A DNA stretch of 64,000 bases, from NCBI GenBank assembly GCA_947628565.1, contig CANRAH010000004.1, forward strand, positions 37,225 to 101,224, in the 5' to 3' direction. The notes beneath the pieces were generated by a model. The model had not been told where the DNA came from. It worked only from the letters and a program-made list of their open reading frames with translations, and searched no databases. Of the stretch, positions 1 through 8,053 are shown in pieces. How positions within the stretch are numbered: the first letter of the stretch is position 1; every line of letters starts with the position of its first letter. Position numbers and translations under genes: made by a program. The DNA is from an uncultured Bacilli bacterium (lineage in GTDB: Bacteria > Bacillota_I > Bacilli_A > RF39 > UBA660).

Positions 1-2
1 CA

Positions 3-410
3 GATGATATAAGAACTAACGAAGTTACAAGTATAGTATCTCCTATATCAAGTATAGTTAAACTAAGGGAAATACTTGTATCTATGCAAAGAGAACTAGC
101 AAAAGATAATGATGTAATAATGGAAGGTAGAGATATAACTACCGTTGTATTTCCAGATGCGCAATATAAATTTTATTTGGATGCTTCACTTGATGAAAGA
201 GTGAAAAGAAGATATAAACAGAATATGGAAAAGGGAATTATTTCAACTTTAGATGAAATAAAAACAAGTATAAGTGCAAGAGACTATAATGATATGAATA
301 AAAAAGTAGGTGCTCTTACCAGGACAGAAGATCAAGTATATATTGATTCTACAAATTTAACGATATCTGAAGTAGTAGATAAAATTAAAAATATAATTGA
401 GGTGAAATAA
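3..410 (+). CDS. cmk: Cytidylate kinase, C-terminal part (5' end outside window)
   Basis: Phosphorylates CMP and dCMP with ATP in the cytoplasm. The reading frame is open from the first bases of the window, so the gene starts upstream; an ATG at 84 is internal. Visible family features are an RTNEVTSIVSPIS stretch (family: R-x-x-E-V-x-x-x-x-S), then LQREL-like MQRELAKDNDVIMEGRDITTVVFP with the GRD nucleotide-monophosphate motif, and the lid-type segment DERVKRRYKQ. The C-terminus is of normal form. Its TAA overlaps the alaS ATG by one base (TAATG), so the two are translationally coupled. In many Firmicutes cmk is followed by rpsA; here it is followed by alaS. Confidence 0.93.
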   Translation, partial: DDIRTNEVTSIVSPISSIVKLREILVSMQRELAKDNDVIMEGRDITTVVFPDAQYKFYLDASLDERVKRRYKQNMEKGIISTLDEIKTSISARDYNDMNKKVGALTRTEDQVYIDSTNLTISEVVDKIKNIIEVK

Positions 411-2161
411 TGAATTTAAAAGATTTATATATAGATTTTTTTGTAAGTCATGGTCATAAACAAATTCCAAGTGCGCCAGTAGTACCTGAAAATGATCCAA
501 GTGTTCTTTTTAATACTGCTGGAATGCAACCATTAATTCCTTATTTAATGGGTAAAGAGCATCCTTGTGGAAAAAGACTTTGCAACTATCAAAAATGTGT
601 TAGAACAAATGATTTAGAAAGTATTGGCGATACTTTCCATCATACGTTTTTTGAAATGTTAGGTAATTGGTCTTTAGGAGATTATTTTAAAAAAGAAGCT
701 ATTGAATGGAGCTTTGAATTTTTAACTAAAGTTCTAAAAATACCTAAAGAAAAACTTGCTGTTACTGTATTTAAAGGTAATGATTTAATTCCTAAAGATG
801 AGGAAGCTATAAATATATGGTTAAGCCTTGGAATTAATAGAAAAAAAATATATGAAACCGTTGAAGACAATTTTTGGATAGCTGGTGAAACAGGGCCATG
901 TGGTCCTGATACTGAAATGTTTTATTTCAGGAGTAATGATGAAATCCCAGAATATTTTGATCCAAACGATTCAAGATGGGTTGAAATTTGGAATGATGTA
1001 TTTATGCAATATTATAAAGACGAAAACGGTAATGTGACACAATCTGAACGCAAAAATGTAGATACTGGTATGGGTCTTGAAAGAGTAGTAGCAACTCTTG
1101 AGGGCGTTTTAGATAATTATAAATCATCAATTTGGAGTGATGTCATTAGCCTAATTGAAAAAATATCAAATAAACCGTATGAAGGTAATGAAAAAGCGAT
1201 GAGAATAATTGCTGATCATATTAGAACAGCGGTATTTATTTCATCAGATCCAGCTATGATAAAACCATCTAATACAGATCAAGGATATATTTTAAGAAGA
1301 TTAATTAGAAGAGCAATTAGATATGCATCTAAATTAGAAATTGATCCTAACATTAATTGGGAAGAACAAATTGCATGTCTAATTATGGATAAATATAAAA
1401 AATATTATAGTGAACTCGAAACTAATTATAATGTTGTTTTAGAAGTTTTAAAAAATGAAAAAATTAAATTTAATAAAACATTGGAAAAGGGATTAAAAGA
1501 ATTTGAAAGAATCACAAATAATTTGAATTCTAATGTTTTAAATAAAGATTTAGCATTTAAATTATATGATACGTATGGATTTCCAATAGAACTTACTTTA
1601 GAACTTGCAAGTGAAAAAAATATTAGTGTAGATGAAGAAGGATTTAAAGAAAAGTTTAAGGAGCATCAAGAAAAATCTAGAACTGCATCGCAAGGAAAAT
1701 TTAAAGGCGGATTAGCATCAACTGGTGAAATTGAAACAAAATATCATACAGCTACACATTTACTTAATGCTGCTTTAAAAAAAGTTGTAGGAAACACAGT
1801 ACATCAAATGGGAAGTAATATTAATCAGGATAGAATGAGATTCGATTTTTCTTGTGATCATAAATTATCTGATTTAGAAAAAACACAAGTTGAGGATTTA
1901 GTAAACGGTTGGATAAAAGATTCTATAGATGTTACTTTTAAGGAAATGAAAAAAGAGGATGCTATAAAAAGTGGTGCTGAATGCATGTTTATAGAAAAAT
2001 ATCCAGATATAGTAACTGTATATTCAATTGGTGATATATCAAAAGAATTATGTGGAGGACCTCACGTAAAAAATACAAGTGAAATTGGAAAATTTAAGAT
2101 AATTAAAGAAGAAGCAAGTAGCGCTGGGGTTAGAAGAATTAAAGCAGTTATTGAAAAATAA
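410..2161 (+). CDS. alaS: Alanyl-tRNA synthetase, minimal form
   Basis: Charges tRNA-Ala and edits mischarged Ser/Gly. The class II catalytic core is complete: NTAGMQPLIPYL, KCVRTNDLESIG, FFEMLGNWSLGDYF, GPCGPDTEMF, VDTGMGLERV. The editing site is present, with zinc-type motifs H446-T-A-T-H450 and C548-G-G-P-H552. At 583 residues it is far shorter than the usual roughly 870. Catalytic domain and helical linker run through SRTASQGKFKGGLAS directly into HTATH, so the beta-barrel that normally carries the TPFYAESGGQ motif is missing. The protein ends soon after the editing domain (RRIKAVIEK), so the C-Ala oligomerisation domain is missing too. The DNA shows no frame break. SD GAGGTG at 400-405. 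Confidence 0.95.
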   Translation: MNLKDLYIDFFVSHGHKQIPSAPVVPENDPSVLFNTAGMQPLIPYLMGKEHPCGKRLCNYQKCVRTNDLESIGDTFHHTFFEMLGNWSLGDYFKKEAIEWSFEFLTKVLKIPKEKLAVTVFKGNDLIPKDEEAINIWLSLGINRKKIYETVEDNFWIAGETGPCGPDTEMFYFRSNDEIPEYFDPNDSRWVEIWNDVFMQYYKDENGNVTQSERKNVDTGMGLERVVATLEGVLDNYKSSIWSDVISLIEKISNKPYEGNEKAMRIIADHIRTAVFISSDPAMIKPSNTDQGYILRRLIRRAIRYASKLEIDPNINWEEQIACLIMDKYKKYYSELETNYNVVLEVLKNEKIKFNKTLEKGLKEFERITNNLNSNVLNKDLAFKLYDTYGFPIELTLELASEKNISVDEEGFKEKFKEHQEKSRTASQGKFKGGLASTGEIETKYHTATHLLNAALKKVVGNTVHQMGSNINQDRMRFDFSCDHKLSDLEKTQVEDLVNGWIKDSIDVTFKEMKKEDAIKSGAECMFIEKYPDIVTVYSIGDISKELCGGPHVKNTSEIGKFKIIKEEASSAGVRRIKAVIEK

Positions 2162-2193
2162 AATATATGTAATGCATATATTTTATTTTTTTA
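2161..2193 (+). terminator. Rho-independent terminator of cmk-alaS
   Basis: Nine-base-pair stem AAATATATG / CATATATTT with a short loop, followed by a T-rich tract. It begins at the last base of the alaS stop codon. Confidence 0.75.
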
Positions 2194-2196
2194 TTA

Positions 2197-2224
2197 AATA
2201 TGTTATAATTGACTTGGAAGTGAT
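2197..2224 (+). promoter_or_regulatory. Promoter and RBS of the thioredoxin-like gene
   Basis: Extended -10 TGTTATAAT at 2201-2209 and SD AAGTGAT at 2218-2224, giving a very short leader. The 20-nt block 2197-2216 is identical to 12108-12127 upstream of mscL. Confidence 0.6.
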
Positions 2225-2227
2225 TTT

Positions 2228-2950
2228 ATGAATAAAAAAAATATATGTTATATTTTAATTCCAATTTTGTGTTTTATGCTTTTTGCATTATCATACATTA
2301 AAATAATAAATAATAATAATGATTCAATTAAATTTAAAAAAGAATATGAAAGTTTGAATGGTAAAGAAGCTTATGAAGGTCAAAAATATAAAAAACTTGA
2401 AATAAACTCTGATAATCCTGTTAAATATAAAAGTTCTAGTGAGCTTGCTGATATAATAAAAAATGGAACAGGAATTATTTATTTAGGATTTCCATCATCA
2501 CCTTGGTGTAGAACTATGGTGCCAGTGTTACTTGATGTTTTAAAAGATAATAATATCGATACGTTATATTATTTAAATATCGAAAATGAAAGAGATTCAT
2601 ACGAAATTCAAGATGGTAAATTAGTATACTCAAAAGATAATAAAGGTAACGATATAAAAGGAACAAAAGGATATTTTGAATTATTAGATTTACTTGAACC
2701 ATATTTAAGTGATTATATTATAACGTTAGATGACCAAACCTTAAATGTAAATGAAAAAAGAATATATGAACCAACAGTAATTTTTGTTAAAGAAGGTAAT
2801 ATAATTGGAGTGCATACTTCAACAATTATAAGCCAAATAACTGGATATGAAAAATTAACTGATGATGAATACGAAGAATTATATGGTATTTATGAAGATT
2901 ATATATTAGATATGAATAGTGAGACTTGTAATACAGATGATGCCTGCTAA
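2228..2950 (+). CDS. Membrane-anchored thioredoxin-fold protein with a single active-site cysteine
   Basis: 240 residues. Residues 6-25 form one hydrophobic N-terminal helix, followed by a charged extracytoplasmic domain. The segment GIIYLGFPSSPWCRTMVPVLLDVLK (W93, C94) has the beta-strand/W-C-x-x/helix layout of the thioredoxin fold. The second cysteine of a CxxC is a methionine (WCRTM). A later YEPTVIFVKEGNIIG resembles the cis-Pro strand region. Two further cysteines lie at the extreme C-terminus (CNTDDAC). A role in extracytoplasmic thiol chemistry is inference; with one active-site cysteine it is unlikely to be an ordinary disulfide oxidoreductase. It has its own promoter, and its 3' end overlaps the start of queH. 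Confidence 0.7.
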   Translation: MNKKNICYILIPILCFMLFALSYIKIINNNNDSIKFKKEYESLNGKEAYEGQKYKKLEINSDNPVKYKSSSELADIIKNGTGIIYLGFPSSPWCRTMVPVLLDVLKDNNIDTLYYLNIENERDSYEIQDGKLVYSKDNKGNDIKGTKGYFELLDLLEPYLSDYIITLDDQTLNVNEKRIYEPTVIFVKEGNIIGVHTSTIISQITGYEKLTDDEYEELYGIYEDYILDMNSETCNTDDAC

Positions 2951-3590
2951 TATATTTAATATTAACTATCAAAAAAAAATGGAGGAAATAATTTCATCAC
3001 TGAAAGCAAAGCCTAAACTTTTACTTCATGCATGTTGTGCGCCTTGTAGCTCATATGTAATTGAATGTTTAAGTAATTGTTTTGAGATAACAATTTATTA
3101 TTATAATCCAAATATATACCCAGATAGTGAATATAAAAGAAGATTACAAGAGTTAAAAAGATTTTTAAATGAATATATAACTGATAATAAAATAGAGTTA
3201 ATTGAGACAACTTATGATCCTAATGAATATTATAATATAGTTAAAGGTATAGAAAATTTAGGTGAAAGAAGTTTAAGATGCAAAAAATGTTATGAATTTA
3301 GAATGAAGAAAGCTGCAATTTATGCAAAAGAGAATAATTTTGATTATTTTACTACGACACTTTCTATAAGCCCATATAAAAATTCGGCTTGGATTAATGA
3401 AATAGGTGGTAAATTGGAATCTGAACTTGGAATTAAATATTTATATTCTGATTTTAAAAAGAAAAATGGTTATAAAAGGTCTTTAGAATTATCAAAAAAA
3501 TATAATTTATATAGACAAGATTATTGTGGATGTATATATTCTAAAACTGAAAATAAAAAAACAGATAAAATTATGATAAATTCAATATAA
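2937..3590 (+). CDS. queH: Epoxyqueuosine reductase QueH
   Basis: Last step of queuosine biosynthesis: reduction of epoxyqueuosine to queuosine in tRNA. QueH is the metal-dependent enzyme unrelated to QueG. Motifs seen: LLLHACCAPCSSYV with adjacent cysteines near the N-terminus, YYYNPNIYPDSEY, GERSLRCKKCYEFRM (CxxC), TTLSISPYKN, and DYCGCIYS near the end. The open frame begins at a GTG (2919), but family proteins start close to the INYQKKMEEI segment. I therefore prefer ATG 2937 (or 2940), overlapping the preceding gene by about 14 bases. No strong SD is visible, which suggests coupling to the upstream gene. No other queuosine gene is in the window. Confidence 0.88.
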   Translation: MMPANIFNINYQKKMEEIISSLKAKPKLLLHACCAPCSSYVIECLSNCFEITIYYYNPNIYPDSEYKRRLQELKRFLNEYITDNKIELIETTYDPNEYYNIVKGIENLGERSLRCKKCYEFRMKKAAIYAKENNFDYFTTTLSISPYKNSAWINEIGGKLESELGIKYLYSDFKKKNGYKRSLELSKKYNLYRQDYCGCIYSKTENKKTDKIMINSI

Positions 3591-3594
3591 ATTT

Positions 3595-3616
3595 AAGCAA
3601 TTATTTGCTTTTTTTT
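3595..3616 (+). terminator. Terminator after queH
   Basis: AAGCAA-TTAT-TTGCTT stem-loop followed by a run of T. It lies just upstream of the tcdA promoter. Confidence 0.75.
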
Positions 3617-3628
3617 GAAATTAAACTG

Positions 3629-3649
3629 TGCTATAATATTTATGGTGAT
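3629..3649 (+). promoter_or_regulatory. Compact promoter/RBS of tcdA
   Basis: TGC-TATAAT (3629-3637), then GGTGAT at 3644-3649. The GGTGAT spacing selects the second of two adjacent ATGs (3653). Confidence 0.6.
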
Positions 3650-3652
3650 ATG

Positions 3653-4342
3653 ATGAGTGAGTTTGAGCGATTAGAACTACTTGTTAAAGATAAAATAAAT
3701 AAAATCCAATCAAAAAAAGTTTTAATACTTGGACTTGGTGGAGTTGGAAGTTATGCTGTTGAAGCTTTAGTACGTAGTGGAATTGAAAATTTCATAATAG
3801 TCGATAATGATAAAATAGATATAACTAATTTAAATAGACAGCTTATGACATATCAAAGCAATATTGGGAATTATAAAACTGATGAAATAGAAAAAAGAAT
3901 ATTAAGCATTAATAATAAAGCTAAAATAAAAAAAATAACAAAATTTATTACTTTAGAAAATATTAATAGTCTTTTTTTAGAAGATATTGATTATGTAATA
4001 GATGCGTGTGATACAGTTACTATTAAATTAGAATTAATTAGAATATGTAAAAATAAAAATATTAAATTGATATCATCAATGGGAACTGGTAATAAAATGG
4101 ATCCTACAAAATTAAAAATAGTCGATATAAGAAAGACTAGTTATGATAGAATTGCTCGAATAATTAGAAAAATGGTAAAGGACGAAAAAATTAAAGGGAA
4201 AGTAATGGTTGTATCAAGTGATGAAAAAGCTTATACAAAAATAGAAAAGAAAATACCATCAAATGCATTCGTGCCTGGAACTGCTGGGTTACTGTGCGCA
4301 AGTTATGTAATAAATGATATAGTAGGTGATAATAATGTTTAA
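3653..4342 (+). CDS. tcdA: tRNA threonylcarbamoyladenosine dehydratase (CsdL/TcdA family)
   Basis: E1-like ATP-dependent enzyme that cyclises t6A37 of tRNA to ct6A. Seen: nucleotide-binding GLGGVGSYAVEAL near the N-terminus, acidic strand VDNDKIDITNLNRQ, DACDTVTIKLELI, and GTGNKMDPTKLKI, as in the family. Length (229 aa) is typical. Upstream in-frame codons back to 3605 exist but have no SD, and they would place the promoter inside the coding region. The 3' end overlaps the next gene by 8 bases. queH and tcdA both act on the tRNA anticodon loop, but a terminator separates their transcription. Confidence 0.88.
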   Translation: MSEFERLELLVKDKINKIQSKKVLILGLGGVGSYAVEALVRSGIENFIIVDNDKIDITNLNRQLMTYQSNIGNYKTDEIEKRILSINNKAKIKKITKFITLENINSLFLEDIDYVIDACDTVTIKLELIRICKNKNIKLISSMGTGNKMDPTKLKIVDIRKTSYDRIARIIRKMVKDEKIKGKVMVVSSDEKAYTKIEKKIPSNAFVPGTAGLLCASYVINDIVGDNNV

Positions 4343-4868
4343 CAGATTAGAAAATATAATTAAAAACGCTGAGGGTAACGTACTAGTTGTTGGACTTGAT
4401 AAAATGTTATTGGATGCTTTTAATAATAACAATAAAGTTAATTTATACTCGATAAATTCGTGTAAGTCATCAGGCGGATTTTCTAAATCAAAAAAAAGGC
4501 AAACTAATAAAGGTAAAACTATTAATATAAAAAAATTGAGAAATTATATAAATAAAAAATCTGTAGATATTCTAATTTGCAATATGAATGAAATGATAGA
4601 TTATTATAAATATTTTATTAAAGATAGTATATTTTTAAATAATAATGTAATATATATTTATTCAACAAACGAAATAGATAAAGAATTTATAATAAAAAGA
4701 TATAAAAGATATAATGTTAATATTGATGTAAAAGATTATAAAACTGGATATATAATAACTATTGATAATAAAAAAGGTAAAAATAATTTTTTCATGGATA
4801 AATTATATTTTATAAAAGATAGTTTATATAATTTTGCAGATTTAATTGGGAATTTACTTGTAAGCTAA
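4335..4868 (+). CDS. Unknown protein with a Rossmann-like N-terminal strand
   Basis: 177 residues, not recognised. The first strand (NVLVVGLDKMLLDAF) and alternating hydrophobic segments suggest a small alpha/beta protein. The middle (SGGFSKSKKRQTNKGKT) is a basic, probably disordered loop. No membrane segment. Start chosen at ATG 4335 behind SD AGGTGAT (4324-4330) rather than the in-frame GTG at 4326. It overlaps the end of tcdA, so it is co-transcribed and coupled. Confidence 0.55.
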   Translation: MFNRLENIIKNAEGNVLVVGLDKMLLDAFNNNNKVNLYSINSCKSSGGFSKSKKRQTNKGKTINIKKLRNYINKKSVDILICNMNEMIDYYKYFIKDSIFLNNNVIYIYSTNEIDKEFIIKRYKRYNVNIDVKDYKTGYIITIDNKKGKNNFFMDKLYFIKDSLYNFADLIGNLLVS

Positions 4869-4872
4869 AAAT

Positions 4873-4896
4873 AAAAAATGATTTAATCATTTTTTT
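4873..4896. terminator. Bidirectional terminator between convergent genes
   Basis: AAAAAATG / CATTTTTT arms around an ATTTAAT loop give T-runs on both strands. It serves the tcdA operon and the convergent phosphatidyltransferase gene. Confidence 0.7.
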
Positions 4897-5705
4897 ATTT
4901 TCTCAATAGATTTAGCGTCTTCTTCTTTTAAATTTTTAATTTCATTTAATAAATTTTTAAGTTTTACATATTGTTCTTTTTTACTTTCTTCATATATATT
5001 GTTATAAATTTTATTTTCTAAATTTTTGCTTTTTCCTTTATCAGTTACTTCTTCAGAAGTAATAATAATTTTATTTTTTAATTGTTTTTCTTTTTTAATT
5101 TCGTTATTATTTTGTTTAATATAGCTATTTATCGTTAATACTTGAAATGTTGAAGCTAATAATACAGAAATATTTGATATTGTTAATAAAGTATTATTTA
5201 ATATAGAAAAATATCCTAATGCTAGACTTAAATATAGTGGCCATTGTTTTATTTTACCAATTTTACTACTTTTTATATCTATATTTTTATATTTTGATTT
5301 GTATGATATATTAATTAAAGAGATTGTTAATTCTAATGACAATGGTAAAATATAAATAGGATTTAAGAATGATAAATTTATTCCCATTATTAAAGAATAA
5401 AATTTATCAGTTACTTGATCTAAAATTTTTCCATATTCACTTGAACTTTTGTGCTTTCTAGCGCTTTTTCCGTCAAAAAAATCTGTTAGTGCACCAAAAC
5501 CAGCAATTATTCCTGAAGCAACAAGTAGTGGTAATATATTTAAAATGCTTGCTATAATCGATAATATTAATGTAATTAATGGAATAATCAATCTCAAAAA
5601 GCTCCACATATTAGCTCTTTGTTTTTTATTTGTTTTTTTATTAAAAAATTCTTTAAACATAACTATAGTGCCATTTTTGAATTCTATTAAATACTTTTTA
5701 AACAT
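4887..5705 (-). CDS. CDP-alcohol phosphatidyltransferase family protein (PgsA-like) with C-terminal coiled coil
   Basis: Membrane enzyme that transfers a phosphatidyl group from CDP-diacylglycerol to an alcohol. The family signature D-x2-D-G-x2-A-R-x8-G-x3-D-x3-D is complete at residues 75-100 (DFFDGKSAR...G92...D96...D100). Several hydrophobic segments lie before and after it. Residues from about 195 to 272 form a long, charged Lys/Glu-rich extension, probably coiled coil, which is unusual for PgsA. Glycerol-3-phosphate is the likely acceptor but is not proven by sequence. Start at 5705 with SD GGAGGG. The stop is TGA, evidence for the standard code. Confidence 0.82.
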   Translation of the reverse strand: MFKKYLIEFKNGTIVMFKEFFNKKTNKKQRANMWSFLRLIIPLITLILSIIASILNILPLLVASGIIAGFGALTDFFDGKSARKHKSSSEYGKILDQVTDKFYSLIMGINLSFLNPIYILPLSLELTISLINISYKSKYKNIDIKSSKIGKIKQWPLYLSLALGYFSILNNTLLTISNISVLLASTFQVLTINSYIKQNNNEIKKEKQLKNKIIITSEEVTDKGKSKNLENKIYNNIYEESKKEQYVKLKNLLNEIKNLKEEDAKSIEKIKK

Positions 5706-5795
5706 ATACCCTCCAAAACACTTTGTTTTGTTTACTATTTTAACATATTTAAAATATAAATCAACATATTTATTTAAAATTTGAATATATTTAAG

Positions 5796-5860
5796 TGTAT
5801 TAGCAATCTAATACATAGAAATGATAGTGTATGCGACTTTGTCGTTTATCATTTCTTTTT
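5796..5860 (+). ncRNA. Tandem hairpins with orphan terminator between divergent genes (candidate small RNA)
   Basis: First hairpin: TGTATTAG-CAAT-CTAATACA (5796-5815), a perfect 8-bp stem. Second: AGAAATGATA...TATCATTTCT (5817-5856) with an inner GCGAC/GTCGT pairing and a T-run on the + strand. No coding region precedes it on that strand: the gene to the left starts at 5705 and reads away. Either a short independent RNA or an upstream control region for spoIIP. Confidence 0.4.
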
Positions 5861-5915
5861 ATTTGTTTCGACATAAATTGTAACTAATTAAGTTTATACT
5901 ATTTATGGTGATGAT

Positions 5916-6857
5916 ATGAAAAAAAGATTTAAACCTAAGAAAAAATATAAACTTCAAAGAATTTTTGGTATTATGTTTGTACTTTTGATACTTATATTAC
6001 TTATTGATAATATAGGAAATATAAAATTTAAAAAATCTAATCCTGAATTAATAAATAATATATTAAATGATTCATATTATTCATATAATATAGATAAAAA
6101 TAGTATTATAGATAATTTAACTGATTACATAAATAAAAATATATTTAATTCTCCATTATTTTTTTTAAAAAATGAATTAAAATCTACAAATAGTACTAGT
6201 GATGACAATCTAAATGCGAGTTTTTCATATGTAAAAAACGATTTACCATTAGTATACATTTATAATTCACATCAAATGGAGACATATACAAAAGAATATT
6301 TAGAAAATCACAATATAGTACCAGATGTATTAATGGCAGCTAATATGTTAAAAGATAAACTAGAAAATTTAAATATTAAAACAATAGTTGAAGAAAATGA
6401 TATATTATCCTATATGAAAGAAAATGGTTATAATCATGCTAAAAGTTATATAGCAAGTAGACATTTTTTAGAAATAGCTAAAAATAAATATAGTTCAATA
6501 CAATTATTCATCGATTTGCATAGAGATGCTGCTTCCCACAGTGCAACGTATACTAAAATAAATGAAAAAGATTATGCTAAAATTTTGTTTGTTATAGGGC
6601 TTGAAAATAGTAATTATGAAAAAAATTTAAAAGTTGCAGAAAGAATAAATGATATTGTTAAAAGTAAATATGAAAATCTTTCAAGAGGAATAATGAAAAA
6701 AGAGGGAGCTGGAGTAAATGGTGTTTATAATCAAGATCTTGATCCTAACGTTATACTTATAGAAGTTGGAGGTAATAATAACAATATTGATGAAGTTAAT
6801 AATACTTTGGATATACTTGCTAATGTGATAGGAGAATATTTGAATGAAAAAAGATAA
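5916..6857 (+). CDS. spoIIP: Stage II sporulation protein P
   Basis: Cell-wall amidase/endopeptidase of the SpoIID-SpoIIM-SpoIIP engulfment machine. Residues about 16-33 form one membrane anchor, then a roughly 60-residue linker precedes the catalytic domain. Metal-ligand-type motifs: VYIYNSHQMETY, FIDLHRDAASH, and the late VILIEVGGNNN glutamate. Length 313 aa is near the family norm. SD GGTGAT at 5907-5912, with TATACT at 5895-5900. That box could be read by the housekeeping factor or a sporulation sigma factor; sequence alone does not decide. The next gene overlaps by 14 bases. Its partner spoIIM is at 12783 and spoIID is not in the window. Confidence 0.9.
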   Translation: MKKRFKPKKKYKLQRIFGIMFVLLILILLIDNIGNIKFKKSNPELINNILNDSYYSYNIDKNSIIDNLTDYINKNIFNSPLFFLKNELKSTNSTSDDNLNASFSYVKNDLPLVYIYNSHQMETYTKEYLENHNIVPDVLMAANMLKDKLENLNIKTIVEENDILSYMKENGYNHAKSYIASRHFLEIAKNKYSSIQLFIDLHRDAASHSATYTKINEKDYAKILFVIGLENSNYEKNLKVAERINDIVKSKYENLSRGIMKKEGAGVNGVYNQDLDPNVILIEVGGNNNNIDEVNNTLDILANVIGEYLNEKR

Positions 6858-7176
6858 AAAAGTTCAACTTTTAAAATTAATTTTTTCAATATTATTATTA
6901 AGCTTCGTTGTTGTATATTTTTCTGAACTAACTGGATATTATGAATATAAAAATTATGAAAAAACTCACTTAACAGAGGAACAAATAAAAAAATTTGAAG
7001 AAGATGTGAAAGCAGGAAAAGAAGTAGATCTAAATAAATATTTAATTTTAAAGGATAATGATTATAATAATTCATTATCAAAAATTGCATCAAAATTATC
7101 AGATAAAATAAGTTATGTAGTAGAAAATGGTGTCAAAAATACATTTAAATTTTTATCCAAACTTGTTGATGATTAA
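6844..7176 (+). CDS. Small single-pass membrane protein coupled to spoIIP
   Basis: 110 residues, function not recognised. A basic N-terminus (MKKDKKVQ) is followed by one hydrophobic helix (residues about 8-27), an acidic region with EEQIKKFEEDVKAGKEVDLNKYL, and an amphipathic C-terminal helix. It starts inside the last codons of spoIIP, so the two are translated together. This makes a role in engulfment or sporulation likely by context only. Confidence 0.6.
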   Translation: MKKDKKVQLLKLIFSILLLSFVVVYFSELTGYYEYKNYEKTHLTEEQIKKFEEDVKAGKEVDLNKYLILKDNDYNNSLSKIASKLSDKISYVVENGVKNTFKFLSKLVDD

Positions 7177-7185
7177 AATATATAG

Positions 7186-7203
7186 TATAATTATAGTGGT
7201 GAT
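7186..7203 (+). promoter_or_regulatory. Compact promoter/RBS for the 7207 gene
   Basis: TATAAT at 7186-7191 and GGTGAT at 7198-7203, directly ahead of ATG 7207. Confidence 0.5.
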
Positions 7204-7206
7204 AAT

Positions 7207-7593
7207 ATGGATATTTTAAAAAAAGAAAATTGGTGGATATGGCTTTTGCTTTTAATTTTTTCAGGAGGTTCATCTACTATTGTACTCGGTGCTTTATTAA
7301 ATGTATTTGATAAAAATACATGGTATTGTAAGTGGTATATTTGGGTAATTGGTTTTGTACTTGTTCTTCCTTTTGCAGTTATGCTATATACGTTTCAAAT
7401 AAGCCTAATTGCAAAGACAGCAGCTAAATTGGATGTAAAAGGAAAAGATTACTATTTATCTCCTTATGTATGGATTATATTGATTATTATACCTTTCATT
7501 GGATGGATAATATTTGGAATATTATATTTCTATTTAATAATTGATATAATAGTCAAATTACATGATGGTAATGGTGAAAAATATATAGGATAA
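7207..7593 (+). CDS. Small integral membrane protein (three hydrophobic segments)
   Basis: 128 residues with hydrophobic stretches at about 11-31, 43-67 and 86-115. Trp-rich, with a charged cytoplasmic end (KLHDGNGEKYIG). It resembles small DUF-type Gram-positive membrane proteins, but I cannot name the family. It is a single gene with its own promoter. Confidence 0.6.
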   Translation: MDILKKENWWIWLLLLIFSGGSSTIVLGALLNVFDKNTWYCKWYIWVIGFVLVLPFAVMLYTFQISLIAKTAAKLDVKGKDYYLSPYVWIILIIIPFIGWIIFGILYFYLIIDIIVKLHDGNGEKYIG

Positions 7594-7617
7594 CTTATAT
7601 ATTTTTTTTAACTTTTA

Positions 7618-7639
7618 TGGTAAAATGATTATAGGTGAT
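7618..7639 (+). promoter_or_regulatory. Compact promoter/RBS of nusB-xseA-xseB
   Basis: TGG-TAAAAT at 7618-7626 and AGGTGAT at 7633-7639. Confidence 0.55.
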
Positions 7640-7642
7640 TTT

Positions 7643-8053
7643 ATGGAACAGTTGACACGTTCACAACTTAGAAAAAACATAATGACAATTTTATATCAAA
7701 TAAATATATATAAACTAAATCATATTGAATATAATATTGATGATATAATTAAAGATGTTAATCCTATTGATAATGAATTTGTAAAAGACATGGTTTATGG
7801 AGTAATAACTAACATTAATGAACTTGACAAAATTGCAAATAAATATTTAAAAAATTGGACAATAGATAGATTAGGAAATACAGATCAGTCAATAATAAGA
7901 ATGGGAATATATGAATTACTTTATATGGATACTCCAGATATAGTTGCAATTAATGAAGCTGTTGAACTTGCAAAACTTTATAGCGATGATGATGTAAAAA
8001 ATATGATTAATGCACTTTTAGATAAAATATATAAAGAGGTAAAAAATGGATAG
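7643..8053 (+). CDS. nusB: Transcription antitermination factor NusB
   Basis: RNA-binding helical protein that with NusE, NusA and NusG supports rRNA antitermination. Typical features: TRSQLRKNIMTILYQ at the N-terminus, NWTIDRLGNTDQSIIRMGIYELLYM, and PDIVAINEAVELAKLYSDDD. 136 aa, normal length. The frame is open from 7625, but SD AGGTGAT sits between that ATG and the one at 7643, so 7643 is chosen. It overlaps xseA by 8 bases. The nusB-xseA-xseB order matches Bacillus apart from missing folD. Confidence 0.9.
   Translation: MEQLTRSQLRKNIMTILYQINIYKLNHIEYNIDDIIKDVNPIDNEFVKDMVYGVITNINELDKIANKYLKNWTIDRLGNTDQSIIRMGIYELLYMDTPDIVAINEAVELAKLYSDDDVKNMINALLDKIYKEVKNG

Noticed and set aside
6731..7093. 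120-codon minus-strand frame over the spoIIP end
   Set aside because: Antisense to two coupled + strand genes, with low-complexity Leu/Ile composition typical of the complement of AT-rich coding DNA.
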